DNA of 33,279 bases from UBA7887 sp964408735 (GTDB taxonomy: Bacteria; Pseudomonadota; Alphaproteobacteria; UBA7887): contig CAYPAX010000051.1 in NCBI GenBank assembly GCA_964408735.1, forward strand, positions 1-33,279. Direction: 5' to 3'. The number at the start of each line of letters is the position of its first letter. The stretch's first letter is position 1. The notes beneath the pieces are model-generated. The model saw only the letters and a program-made list of their open reading frames with translations. It ran no database searches and was not told the DNA's origin. Position numbers and translations under genes: made by a program. Of this stretch, positions 1 through 7,073 are shown piece by piece.

Positions 1-156
1 TCAGACACAGCGACACGCGTCCAGAGCAGACTTCGTCAACGGGCTGCTATGGCCTCTTCACGCGGCAAAACGACCCCAAATCCGGCCCCGGCGCTTTCGC
101 CGACGGGGCGCACGCCTCGGTCAATCACTTTTTCGTGAGAATCCGTTGGACTTGCA

Positions 157-305
157 GCCTCTGGAGAACGACCGGAGAGGCCCAATGACAGCCCGCGCGC
201 GCCGCACCCGCGCGCGCCGCAACTCTTGCCACGCCGGCAGTGCCGGTATGCGCAGCATACAGGGTCAGACCGCACGGTTACCTTTGACCGGCTTCGCGTT
301 TAAGC
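157..305 (+). other. Cluster of short perfect hairpins, possible structured RNA
   Basis: Several short inverted repeats follow each other closely. GCCTCT at 157-162 pairs with AGAGGC at 176-181. CCGGCA at 234-239 pairs with TGCCGG at 241-246. GTATGC at 246-251 pairs with GCATAC at 255-260. CGGT at 275-278 pairs with ACCG at 287-290, and GCTT at 291-294 pairs with AAGC at 302-305. The run leads directly into the tRNA 3' half at 305-354. It could be part of a processed structured RNA or a degraded integration junction. No tmRNA tag frame and no RNase P or SRP RNA core motif was found. Confidence 0.35.
192..221. repeat. Perfect 15-bp tandem duplication
   Basis: The unit CCCGCGCGCGCCGCA occurs twice without a gap, at 192-206 and 207-221, and both copies are identical. 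It lies inside the hairpin cluster. Slippage in GC-rich sequence is the simplest explanation. Confidence 0.8.
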
Positions 306-354
306 CACCTTTCCAAGGTTGGGCTCGTGAGTTCAAATCTCGTCGCCCGCCCCA
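305..354 (+). pseudogene. 3' half of a tRNA-Gly(UCC)-like gene, 5' half missing
   Basis: The 50 bases fit tRNA positions 27 to 76. The anticodon stem is CCACC/GGTTG with one mismatch, and the loop TTTCCAA puts TCC at the anticodon. A five-base variable region (GGCTC) follows. The T stem is GTGAG/CTCGT with loop TTCAAAT, then come acceptor strand CGCCCGC, discriminator C and an encoded CCA at 352-354. Bacterial tRNA-Gly(UCC) normally has this acceptor strand but U as discriminator. No matching GCGGGCG strand or D arm lies in the 26 bases upstream or elsewhere in 1-304. A truncated tRNA is a common scar of integration at tRNA genes, so a decayed attachment site is likely. An intact split tRNA is less likely. 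Confidence 0.55.
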
Positions 355-926
355 AGCTTTCCGAAATCACCGTGGCAGGCGAAGAGCATGCCGCCTCACG
401 GGCGCCACAAGGATCCGCCCTTTCACTGCTCCACCGGTACCTTGATGACGATGTCATGACATTTCATGCAGCGCCCGGCGGCGAGGTGCGGCAGGCGGGT
501 GTCGGGGCGCAGGGGCGGGCCCGGCTTTCTCAGCGTTGTCAGACTTTCCGGCGCCGCACCGCCTTCGCCCAAAATTGCCGGAAATCCCGGTCTCCCCGCC
601 GAGGCCTTTTGCGCCCGCTGCCTACCCCCCAACGGCCGGTACCGGCACTGGTCGGCTACAACTCCGGCTTAGATGGGGCGGATTGGTTGCTTATGAGCGC
701 TGAGCGCTTCGCTTGTCCCACGATCTTTTAGCAACACCGAAATCCGCCTCAGGTTCAGCGACATGACCCGACCTCTCCCGAGCTTTCTCGGCGCGTCTGA
801 ACGGACCGGGACAAGTGGCGCTGGACATGCGACAACGAGTGACCTCAAAATGGCCAATGGGTCCGCAACCTTTGGGCAGTAACTCGCGACGATCTCGATG
901 GCCATGCTGAGGAGTCGGGCGGATTG

Positions 927-2039
927 ATGCTTTTTCTCGCTAACCTCGTCGAGCTGATCCTGGACGCCGCGCCGTGGTTGGTGCTCGGTATGGTTGTGGC
1001 AGGGCTGGTCAAGGCCTGGGCCCCGCAGAAGGGCATGGCCCGCCTGCTGGGCGGCCGCGGCCTGGGCTCTATCGTCAATGGCGCCCTGATCGGCGCCCCC
1101 TTGCCGATCTGCTCCTGCGGCGTCCTGCCGGCTGCCATCGGCCTCAGGCGCAGCGGCGCCTCACGCGAGGCGACGACGTCGTTTCTGGTCGCGACGCCGG
1201 AAACGGGGGTCGATTCGGTCGCCTTGTCCTTCGGCATGCTGGGGCCTTTCATGGCTATTGCCAGGCCCATCGCGGCGGTCTTCAGCGCCATTGCGACCGG
1301 CCTCATGATGCGCTTTCTGCCCAACGAGGAAGCCGTGCCTGCAGAGCCGGCCGCCGAGACTTGCGCGACGACCGGCTGCTGCTCTGCTTGTGATGACGGC
1401 GAGCCGGCCGAGGCCGAGCCTATCAACGTCAAAGGACCCTCCTTCGTGCAGCGCACGGCGGCCGGGCTGCGCTATGCGCTGGTCGATATCTTCGACGATA
1501 TCGTCGGCTGGATGGTAATCGGCCTGGTGCTGGCCGCCGCCGCCATGACCTGGATCCCGCCGCAAGCCCTGTCGTCCTATGGCAGCGGCATCCCCGCCAT
1601 GCTGGTGATGGTGGTCATCGGCATCCCGATGTACATCTGCGCCACCGCCTCGACACCTGTCGCGGCGAGCCTGTTGATGGTCGGGGTATCGCCGGGGGCC
1701 GCCATGGTCTTCATGCTGGCGGGACCTGCCACCAATATCGCCACCCTTGGCGTCGTGCGCAAGGAAATGGGAAGCCGGGCCATGACGCTCTATCTCGGCG
1801 GTGTCATCGCCAGCGCGCTGGTGGCCGGGTTGGTCACGGATTTCGTTGCCCGGGCAATGAACATCGACGTCGCGGTCGAAATTGCGCGCGACGGAGAAGT
1901 CATGCCCGAATGGCTGGCTATTGTCTCGGCCGTCATCCTGGTTGCGATGGCACTGCGGCCCCTGTTGCTACGGCTCAAGAGGTATCCGGCCCGCATCAGA
2001 GACCACGCCGCGGAGAAGACGGAGCACGTTTCCGGCTAG
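927..2039 (+). CDS. SO_0444 family Cu/Zn efflux permease (DUF318/ArsP-like)
   Basis: This is a 370-residue multi-pass membrane protein of the permease family that includes YraQ and ArsP-like proteins. It most resembles the SO_0444 branch, which is predicted to export copper or zinc. The N-terminal membrane block carries the family motif PICSCG (residues 60-65) followed by a GASREATTSFL segment. A hydrophilic loop at about 135-165 holds four clustered cysteines (146, 151, 152, 155), a likely metal-binding site typical of this branch. A second membrane block follows, containing the sequence PMYICATASTPVAASL. ATG at 927 is preferred over the adjacent TTG at 924; TGAGGAG lies at 908-914. The gene stands upstream of feoAB and dmeF, which supports a metal-related role. 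The metal itself is inferred from the family. Confidence 0.8.
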   Translation: MLFLANLVELILDAAPWLVLGMVVAGLVKAWAPQKGMARLLGGRGLGSIVNGALIGAPLPICSCGVLPAAIGLRRSGASREATTSFLVATPETGVDSVALSFGMLGPFMAIARPIAAVFSAIATGLMMRFLPNEEAVPAEPAAETCATTGCCSACDDGEPAEAEPINVKGPSFVQRTAAGLRYALVDIFDDIVGWMVIGLVLAAAAMTWIPPQALSSYGSGIPAMLVMVVIGIPMYICATASTPVAASLLMVGVSPGAAMVFMLAGPATNIATLGVVRKEMGSRAMTLYLGGVIASALVAGLVTDFVARAMNIDVAVEIARDGEVMPEWLAIVSAVILVAMALRPLLLRLKRYPARIRDHAAEKTEHVSG

Positions 2040-2065
2040 AGCAATCGCGGAATACCCCCAAGTAT

Positions 2066-2106
2066 TTTGTTGACATTTATTCTCGACTTTGTTGACATTC
2101 ATTCTC
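2066..2106. promoter_or_regulatory. Fur-box-like direct repeats upstream of feoA
   Basis: A 19-base unit beginning TTTGTTGACATTTATTCTC occurs at 2066-2084 and, with one difference, at 2088-2106. The 22-bp period puts both copies on nearly the same helix face. Read on the minus strand each copy contains GAGAAT-A/G-AATGTC, which resembles the 7-1-7 Fur box. The stretch is AT-rich in a GC-rich setting and lies about 190 bases before feoABC. Both copies contain TTGACA (2070-2075 and 2092-2097), so repressor site and promoter may overlap. Neither has a good -10 hexamer at the usual distance. Control by Fur or a related iron regulator is inferred. Confidence 0.55.
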
Positions 2107-2294
2107 AACAACACCTCGCCCAAATAGCACCCATCGACACGTTGGCTTTGGACGCAGCTTGTGCGGTCTGAAACCAGGGGCTGTGATTTGGTCAAGAGGG
2201 GTAAATGTGAAATTCGAGTGGCTGAGAGGTTTTGAGGGGTTCGAGTCACAGAAGGTCGCATGCACGGAAAGTGTGCGTGAGAAGACAAAGAAGC

Positions 2295-2531
2295 ATGCCG
2301 GACGGAAACGACAGAACGTTGGTGGATCTCAAGCCCGGAGAAAGTGGCGTCGTTCGTGGCATAACCGGGGGTGCAAATTTCAAGCGCCGCTTATCCGCCC
2401 TCGGCTTGGTCAATGGCACCAAGGTCTCGCTCAGCCAAACGGCCCCGCTGGGCGACCCTCGCGCTTATGAGGTCTTCGACTACATATTGAGTCTTCGAAA
2501 TACCGAAGCCGGCTTGGTGTTGTTGCAATGA
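2295..2531 (+). CDS. feoA: Ferrous iron transport protein A (FeoA)
   Basis: FeoA is a small cytoplasmic SH3-like protein that acts with the FeoB ferrous iron channel. The 78-residue product has the typical pattern: a start of the type TLVDLKPGESGVVRGI, then a glycine-rich turn (TGGANFKRRL), the segment ALGLVNGTKV and a C-terminal strand ending in GLVLLQ. ATG at 2295 is chosen because it gives the normal FeoA length and has AGAAG just upstream; an in-frame start at 2232 would add 21 residues foreign to the family. The stop overlaps the feoB start as ATGA (2528-2531), implying translational coupling. The probable Fur-type repeats lie upstream at 2066-2106. Confidence 0.9.
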   Translation: MPDGNDRTLVDLKPGESGVVRGITGGANFKRRLSALGLVNGTKVSLSQTAPLGDPRAYEVFDYILSLRNTEAGLVLLQ

Positions 2532-4696
2532 CCCATGTGGTCAGCCCCGAACTCATCGAGCCGTCGACGCGAGAACGCGCGATTACCGTCGCCCTGGTCG
2601 GCAATCCCAACAGCGGCAAGACATCCTTGTCCAACGCCATCACCGGCGCCCATGACGGCGTCGCCAACTACCCGCGCGTCACGGTCACCAAGCGCAAGCG
2701 GAACTTCCAGCACAAGGGCTGGAACATCGAGCTGGTCGACCTGCCGGGCATCTACTCGCTGACCTCGCAGTCGTCGGAGGAGCGCATCGGCCGCGACTTC
2801 ATCCAGGACGAGCGCCCCGACCTGCTGCTGAACGTGCTCGATGGCGGAAATCTCGATCGCAGCCTGTTTCTGACCACCCAGTTGATCGAGATGGGCATCC
2901 CGCGGGTCTACGCCCTCAACATGTCGGACGAAATGCGCGGCAGGGGCTATGCGGTCGACACCGCGGCGATGGCGACCATGCTCGAAGGCCCCGTCGTCGA
3001 GACGGTCTCGACCAGCGGCGACGGCATCGACGAGCTGCTCGATACGGTGGTCGCCGTCATCGAATCGAATGCCGCGGCAGAGCCGCTGACGATCTCCTAC
3101 GATTCCCACCTCGAGGACGCCATCGACCGGGTCCAGAAGATCGTGGCCGAGCTTCACCCGGGCGCCTTCGAGGCCGAGCGCAGCCGCTGGATCGCCATCA
3201 AGCTGCTGGAAGGCGACGACGAGATGCTGCGCCGCGAGGGAGAGCACGCCCTGCTCATCGAAAGGCTCGATCGCGAGCGCTTCGACCTCGAGTATTCCCA
3301 CCGCGAGAGCGTCGAGACCATGTTCGCCGATTCCCGCTACGGCTTCATTCACGGCCTGCTGTCGGAAGTGCGCCAGGCGACGGAAGATCCCGAGGCGCGC
3401 CTCAACAGGACCAGAGCCATCGACAAGGTGCTGCTGCATCGCACCCTGGGAATGCCGATGTTCCTGTTCCTGATGTGGCTGATGTTCGAGGCCACCTTCA
3501 CCCTCGGCAACTATCCCATGGACTGGATCGACGCCAGCGTCGGCTGGTTCGGCGACAAGGTCGCCGGCGTGATGCCGCAAGGCATGGTCAAGGATCTCGT
3601 GGTCGACGGCGTCATCGCCGGTGTCGGCGGCACCATCATCTTCCTGCCCAACATCGTCATCCTGTTCTTCTTCCTGGCCTTCTTCAGCGAGAGCGGCTAC
3701 CTGTCGCGCTCCGCCTTCCTGCTCGACCGCGCCATGCATACCTTCGGGCTGCACGGCAAGTCGTTCATTCCCCTGGTCATGGGTTTCGGCTGCAACGTGC
3801 CGGCGATCATGGCCACGCGCACCATCGAAAGCGATCGCGTGCGCATGATCACCATCCTCACCAGCCCCTTCATGGCCTGCACGGCGCGCCTGCCGGTGTT
3901 CATCCTGTTCGCCGGCGCCTTCTTCGCGAATTGGGCGGGCACGGTGGTCTTCCTGATGTATGCGCTGAGCATCGTCATCGCCCTCGGCGCCGCGGTATTC
4001 CTCAACCGCTTTGTCGTCACCGGCGACCAGGAACCCTTCGTGATGGAGCTGCCGCCCTACCGCATGCCTTCGTTCAAATCGGTCCTCTACCACATGTGGG
4101 ACAAGGCATCGGAGTTCCTGAAAAAGATAGCCGGCGTCATATTGGTCGGCTCCATCGTGCTCTGGTTCCTGCAGGCCTTCCCCAAGGAGGTCGACTGGAG
4201 CATGGACTATGATGGCCGGATCGCCGCCCTCGAGACCCAGGCCGAGAGCGAACAGCGCGACGAGGCCATCAGCGCCTTGCACAAGCAGCGCAACATGGAG
4301 CATCTCGAGAAGAGCTATCTCGGCACGGCATCGCGTTTCGTGACGCCCGTATTCGCGCCGCTTGAGTTCAATTGGAAGGACACGGTTGCGATTCTGACCG
4401 GCATCGTCGCCAAGGAGGTCGTGGTGGCGAGCTACGCCGTGATCTACGCCCAGGACGAAGACGCGACGGAAGAGACCGTCAGCCTGCGCGAAGCCATCGC
4501 CGGCACCATGAGCCCGCTGGTCGCCTTCGCCTTCATGGTCTTCGTGCTGATCTACGCGCCCTGTCTGGCGACAATAGCCGTGATCCGCCGCGAAGCGGGG
4601 GGCTGGAAATGGGTCGGCTTCTCGGTGGCATTTTCCATGACCCTGGCCTGGATACTGGCCTTCTCGATCATAACCATTGGCGGAGTATTTGCGTAA
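2528..4696 (+). CDS. feoB: Ferrous iron transporter FeoB (G-protein domain plus membrane channel)
   Basis: FeoB imports Fe(II) across the inner membrane. The N-terminal GTPase domain of this 722-residue protein shows the G1 loop GNPNSGKTS (residues 25-33), the G3 motif DLPG (71-74) and the G4 motif NMSD (131-134). The C-terminal half holds two nucleoside-recognition-type gate domains, the first with the conserved GCNVPAIMATR stretch around the pore cysteine. A charged, coiled segment (about 560-600) precedes the last membrane block. The length is slightly below that of the E. coli protein (about 770 residues) but nothing essential appears missing. The gene overlaps feoA by four bases and the small Cys-rich gene by one base, so the three should be co-expressed. 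Confidence 0.95.
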   Translation: MTHVVSPELIEPSTRERAITVALVGNPNSGKTSLSNAITGAHDGVANYPRVTVTKRKRNFQHKGWNIELVDLPGIYSLTSQSSEERIGRDFIQDERPDLLLNVLDGGNLDRSLFLTTQLIEMGIPRVYALNMSDEMRGRGYAVDTAAMATMLEGPVVETVSTSGDGIDELLDTVVAVIESNAAAEPLTISYDSHLEDAIDRVQKIVAELHPGAFEAERSRWIAIKLLEGDDEMLRREGEHALLIERLDRERFDLEYSHRESVETMFADSRYGFIHGLLSEVRQATEDPEARLNRTRAIDKVLLHRTLGMPMFLFLMWLMFEATFTLGNYPMDWIDASVGWFGDKVAGVMPQGMVKDLVVDGVIAGVGGTIIFLPNIVILFFFLAFFSESGYLSRSAFLLDRAMHTFGLHGKSFIPLVMGFGCNVPAIMATRTIESDRVRMITILTSPFMACTARLPVFILFAGAFFANWAGTVVFLMYALSIVIALGAAVFLNRFVVTGDQEPFVMELPPYRMPSFKSVLYHMWDKASEFLKKIAGVILVGSIVLWFLQAFPKEVDWSMDYDGRIAALETQAESEQRDEAISALHKQRNMEHLEKSYLGTASRFVTPVFAPLEFNWKDTVAILTGIVAKEVVVASYAVIYAQDEDATEETVSLREAIAGTMSPLVAFAFMVFVLIYAPCLATIAVIRREAGGWKWVGFSVAFSMTLAWILAFSIITIGGVFA

Positions 4697-4896
4697 TGGC
4701 CCAAGACTGGCTGGAATATATCGTCCTCGGCGTGGTGCTCGCGCTTTGCCTCGCCTTCGTGATCCGCAAAGCTCGGGCCAGGTTCTCCGCCTCCGGCGCT
4801 TCACCCTGCTGTGGTTGCTCGGGGTGTGACGAGAAGGCGGCTGCAGAGCTTCCGAAGCGCGGAACGCCGGCAAGCCAAGGCGCGTCTGCCGACTGA
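4696..4896 (+). CDS. FeoB-associated Cys-rich small membrane protein
   Basis: The 66-residue product begins with one membrane segment (about residues 6-24, WLEYIVLGVVLALCLAFVI), then a basic stretch, and then the cysteine cluster CCGCSGC. This arrangement matches the FeoB-associated Cys-rich membrane protein family, which often occupies the FeoC position. Its exact role is unknown; a metal- or redox-related accessory function for FeoB is usually proposed. The ATG overlaps the last base of the feoB stop (TAATG at 4694-4698), so translation is probably coupled. The C-terminal 18 residues are polar and look disordered. Confidence 0.8.
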   Translation: MAQDWLEYIVLGVVLALCLAFVIRKARARFSASGASPCCGCSGCDEKAAAELPKRGTPASQGASAD

Positions 4897-4941
4897 TAGA
4901 GACTCCCGGGACGTGGTGGTGATTGCTCAGCGGTGGCGGTG

Positions 4942-5907
4942 ATGCATATTCATTCTCTCGACGACTGGCGTCACGAGCATGTGTTCATCGACAAGGACCA
5001 GGCTCGCGGCGAGCGCCGGGCCTATTGGGTGATCGCTCTGACCGTCGTCATGATGACGGTCGAGATCACCTCCGGTTGGCTGTTCAATTCCATGGCCCTG
5101 CTGGCCGATGGCTGGCATATGGCAAGCCACGCGGCCGCCTTGTGCATAACCGTGTTCGCCTACCGGTATGCACGCCGCCACCTGCACAACAAGGGCTACA
5201 CTTTCGGCACCGGAAAGGTCGGCGTGCTGGGCGGCTTCACCAGCGCCGTGGTGCTCGGCGTCGTGGCGCTGATGATGGTGTGGGAGTCCGTGCAACGGTT
5301 CTTCCAGCCCCTCGATATCGCCTTCGACGAAGCCATCGCCGTGGCGGCGCTGGGCCTTTGCGTCAATCTCCTGAGTGCCTGGCTGCTGCATCAGAATGGC
5401 GGACACGACCATCACCACGGCCACGGTCATGCCCGTCACGGCCAGGACCATAATCTCCGCGCCGCGTTCCTGCATGTCCTGGCGGATGCCTTGACATCGG
5501 TGCTGGCCATCGTTGCGCTGCTGACGGGCAAGACGTTGGGTTGGGCCTGGATGGACCCCGTGATGGGCATCGTCGGCGCCGCCGTCATCGGCCACTGGAC
5601 CTGGGGCCTGCTTCGCGACACCGGCCGCATTCTGCTCGACGGCAGTGTCCATGAGGACGTAGAAGCCGATATTCGCAAAACCATCGAAGCGGATGCCGAC
5701 AACCGGGTCACGGACCTGCATGTCTGGCGCGTCGGCAACGAGCACCTGGCGGCCATCATTTCCGTGGTCACCCATTTCCCCCGCAGCGCAGAGCATTACA
5801 AGGCGTTGTTGGCGGATCGAAACGATCTCGCCCACGTCACCGTGGAGGTCGCTCACTGCACCAGCGAGCCATGCATCGAGCCAGCTGGTGATGCTGGAGG
5901 TCAGTGA
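4942..5907 (+). CDS. dmeF: DmeF-type cation diffusion facilitator (Co/Ni efflux)
   Basis: This 321-residue protein is a cation diffusion facilitator with about six membrane segments. It starts with the DmeF-like MHIHSLDDWRHEHVF. It has metal-site residues in TM2 (LADGWHMASH, residues 54-63) and TM5 (HVLAD, 178-182). A histidine-rich cytosolic loop (HDHHHGHGHARHGQDH, 155-170) and a C-terminal cytosolic domain ending in CTSEPC follow. DmeF proteins export Co(II) and Ni(II) by proton antiport; the metal preference is inferred from the family. ATG 4942 is preferred over an in-frame GTG at 4933. No DmeR/RcnR-like repressor is nearby. It follows the feo genes after a 45-base gap and may be transcribed with them. 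Confidence 0.85.
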   Translation: MHIHSLDDWRHEHVFIDKDQARGERRAYWVIALTVVMMTVEITSGWLFNSMALLADGWHMASHAAALCITVFAYRYARRHLHNKGYTFGTGKVGVLGGFTSAVVLGVVALMMVWESVQRFFQPLDIAFDEAIAVAALGLCVNLLSAWLLHQNGGHDHHHGHGHARHGQDHNLRAAFLHVLADALTSVLAIVALLTGKTLGWAWMDPVMGIVGAAVIGHWTWGLLRDTGRILLDGSVHEDVEADIRKTIEADADNRVTDLHVWRVGNEHLAAIISVVTHFPRSAEHYKALLADRNDLAHVTVEVAHCTSEPCIEPAGDAGGQ

Positions 5908-5940
5908 GGTCGGGCAAGTCCAGCCGCCGGGCCACAGCCT

Positions 5941-6047
5941 CCCTACGCTCCCTGCGGGAGCTTCGGGAGATAAAGTGGCCTGCCTCCCGAAGCCGACCTA
6001 CCTACGCCGAAGCAACGGTTCGGCTTCGGCAGGCAGGCGGCGTAGGG
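5941..6047. repeat. Nested palindromic element touching the tRNA-Ser 3' end
   Basis: An outer stem pairs CCCTACG (5941-5947) with CGTAGGG (6041-6047). Inside it lie a perfect small hairpin (GCTCCC-TGC-GGGAGC, 5947-5961) and a long hairpin pairing 5978-5996 with 6020-6038 at 18 of 19 positions. The core of the long arm is CCGAAGCCGA. The element ends exactly one base before the encoded CCA of tRNA-Ser. Its build resembles REP/BIME-like palindromic repeats; it could also help end transcription or guide tRNA 3' processing. No T-tract follows the hairpins on either strand. Confidence 0.65.
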
Positions 6048-6137
6048 TGGCGGAGGGAGAGGGATTCGAACCCTCGATACGGTTACCCGTATACACGCTT
6101 TCCAAGCGTGCGCCTTCAGCCACTCGGCCACCCCTCC
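6048..6137 (-). tRNA. tRNA-Ser (anticodon GGA)
   Basis: The minus strand folds into a complete class II tRNA of 90 bases. The acceptor strand GGAGGGG opens the molecule, and the anticodon loop CTTGGAAAG places GGA at positions 34-36. The long variable arm (TATACGGGTAACCGTA) is typical of serine tRNAs. The T loop is GGTTCGAATCC, the discriminator is G, and the terminal CCA is encoded. It is read from UCC and UCU codons. A good promoter lies just upstream at 6150-6177. Confidence 0.97.
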
Positions 6138-6149
6138 GCGGGGCCGGGC

Positions 6150-6177
6150 AGTATACTGGCGCGCGGCCGCGGTGCAA
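6150..6177 (-). promoter_or_regulatory. Sigma-70-type promoter of tRNA-Ser
   Basis: On the minus strand TTGCAC (6172-6177) and TATACT (6150-6155) are separated by 16 bases. The predicted start point lies about six bases before the mature tRNA 5' end at 6137. A GC-rich discriminator follows the -10 box, as usual for stable RNA genes. Confidence 0.65.
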
Positions 6178-6240
6178 CGGCTCTGGCGGGGATGTGCCGC
6201 ACGGGGTAGCCTAAGCGGGCGAGATAAGAAGGAGAATGCC

Positions 6241-6597
6241 ATGGCAGGGGCCAAGAAGCCTCCCGGGGTGTTGCTGTTCGGCGTGCTCAGCGCCAATCTG
6301 CTGCTGGCCGGGGTCGTCTATGTGATCAGCGGCGGCGCCTCCCTGGCCGAGACCTGGGCCTCGTTCGACCGCAACAGCCTGGTCGGCCTGCAGGCGCTGG
6401 TCGAGCAGCGCCTGGACCCGAACCCGGAAGACCCGCAGCTCTTCTTCGACGTGGTGCTGCCGGTGCTGGAAAGCCCGACCTGGCTGGTGGCGCTGGTGGT
6501 CCTGCTGGTGATGGATGCGCTGCCCCTGGCGTTGCTCTTGCGCGTCATGCGCCGGAGCAGGCGCGAGTTCGAGAAAAGCGTGGAAAGGAGCGAGTGA
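6241..6597 (+). CDS. Small two-pass membrane protein of unknown function
   Basis: The 118-residue product has membrane segments at about residues 9-30 and 80-101 and a charged C-terminal tail (RVMRRSRREFEKSVERSE). The loop between them (31-79) is acidic and contains LDPNPEDPQLFFD. I do not recognise the family. AGAAGGAG sits just before ATG 6241. The stop codon shares one base with the msrA start (TGATG at 6595-6599), so both are probably translated from one message. A link to oxidative-damage repair would be only a guess from position. Confidence 0.75.
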   Translation: MAGAKKPPGVLLFGVLSANLLLAGVVYVISGGASLAETWASFDRNSLVGLQALVEQRLDPNPEDPQLFFDVVLPVLESPTWLVALVVLLVMDALPLALLLRVMRRSRREFEKSVERSE

Positions 6598-7052
6598 TGG
6601 CGATTGCAACATTCGGAGCCGGCTGTTTCTGGGGCGTTGAGATGGCCTTTCGCGGCCTGGCCGGGGTCACCGCCACGGCGGTCGGCTATGCCGGCGGCAA
6701 AACGGCCAATCCGAGCTACCCGGAGGTCTGCACGGGAACCACCGGCCATGCGGAAGTGGTGCGCGTCGACTACGACCCGGCACGGATTTCCTACGAGACC
6801 TTGCTGGAGGCCTTCTGGGCCTGCCACGACGCCACCCAGGTGAACCGCCAGGGACCCGACGTGGGCACCCAGTACCGCAGCCTGATCCTGCCCCACGACG
6901 ACGAGCAGGCGCGCGCCGGCGAAGCGTCGAAGGCTGCGCTGGTCGCCCAGGGCGCGCCGATTGCCACGGTAATCGAGGCGGCGGGCGATTTTTGGCTGGC
7001 CGAGGACTACCATCAGCAATATCTGGAGAAGCGTGGCATACGGCACGGCTAG
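6597..7052 (+). CDS. msrA: Peptide-methionine (S)-S-oxide reductase MsrA
   Basis: MsrA reduces the S-epimer of methionine sulfoxide in proteins. The 151-residue product begins almost directly with the catalytic motif GCFWG, with the nucleophile at Cys10. Further family motifs are VGYAGG, PSYPEVCTGTTGHAE and the C-terminal FWLAEDYHQQYL. No other cysteine lies near the C terminus, so recycling would have to use Cys47 in EVCTG or an external thiol. ATG 6597 fits the AAAGGAG upstream; a GTG at 6594 would only add one residue. No export signal is seen, so the enzyme should be cytoplasmic. Confidence 0.93.
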   Translation: MAIATFGAGCFWGVEMAFRGLAGVTATAVGYAGGKTANPSYPEVCTGTTGHAEVVRVDYDPARISYETLLEAFWACHDATQVNRQGPDVGTQYRSLILPHDDEQARAGEASKAALVAQGAPIATVIEAAGDFWLAEDYHQQYLEKRGIRHG

Positions 7053-7073
7053 GCGCATTTTAAGAGGGGGGGG

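Larger units (their letters stand above)
1..923. other. Gene-poor region without a convincing protein gene
   Basis: No reading frame here looks like a known protein. Several short overlapping frames exist on both strands, as expected in GC-rich DNA. What can be seen is a run of short hairpins (157-305), a 15-bp tandem duplication (192-221) and the 3' half of a tRNA (305-354). From 355 to 907 nothing is recognisable apart from a minus-strand frame at 423-632 with one CXXCH motif, which I do not accept as a gene. A TGAGGAG at 908-914 is the ribosome binding site of the permease gene that follows. Confidence 0.6.

Noticed and set aside
100..420. Possible tmRNA (ssrA), one-piece or permuted
   Set aside because: The discriminator base is C and not A, no G-U-type acceptor start was found, and no tag peptide frame occurs on either side of the CCA.
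423..632. Minus-strand frame with a CXXCH (CMKCH) motif, suggesting a small cytochrome c
   Set aside because: The motif lies 12 residues from the C terminus, there is no signal peptide, the rest resembles no known protein, and only a TTG start is available. A single chance motif is not enough.
2159..2470. Open frame overlapping feoA in another phase
   Set aside because: It covers the feoA leader and coding region, has no motif, and feoA is clearly supported.
2480..4873. 797-residue open frame on the minus strand across feoB
   Set aside because: It mirrors the strongly supported feoB gene; long antisense frames are common in GC-rich DNA and its composition (rich in His, Asp, Arg and Gln) is that of a shadow.
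5981..6038. CRISPR-like or intrinsic terminator reading of the palindromes
   Set aside because: There is no regular repeat-spacer pattern and no T-tract after the stem on either strand.
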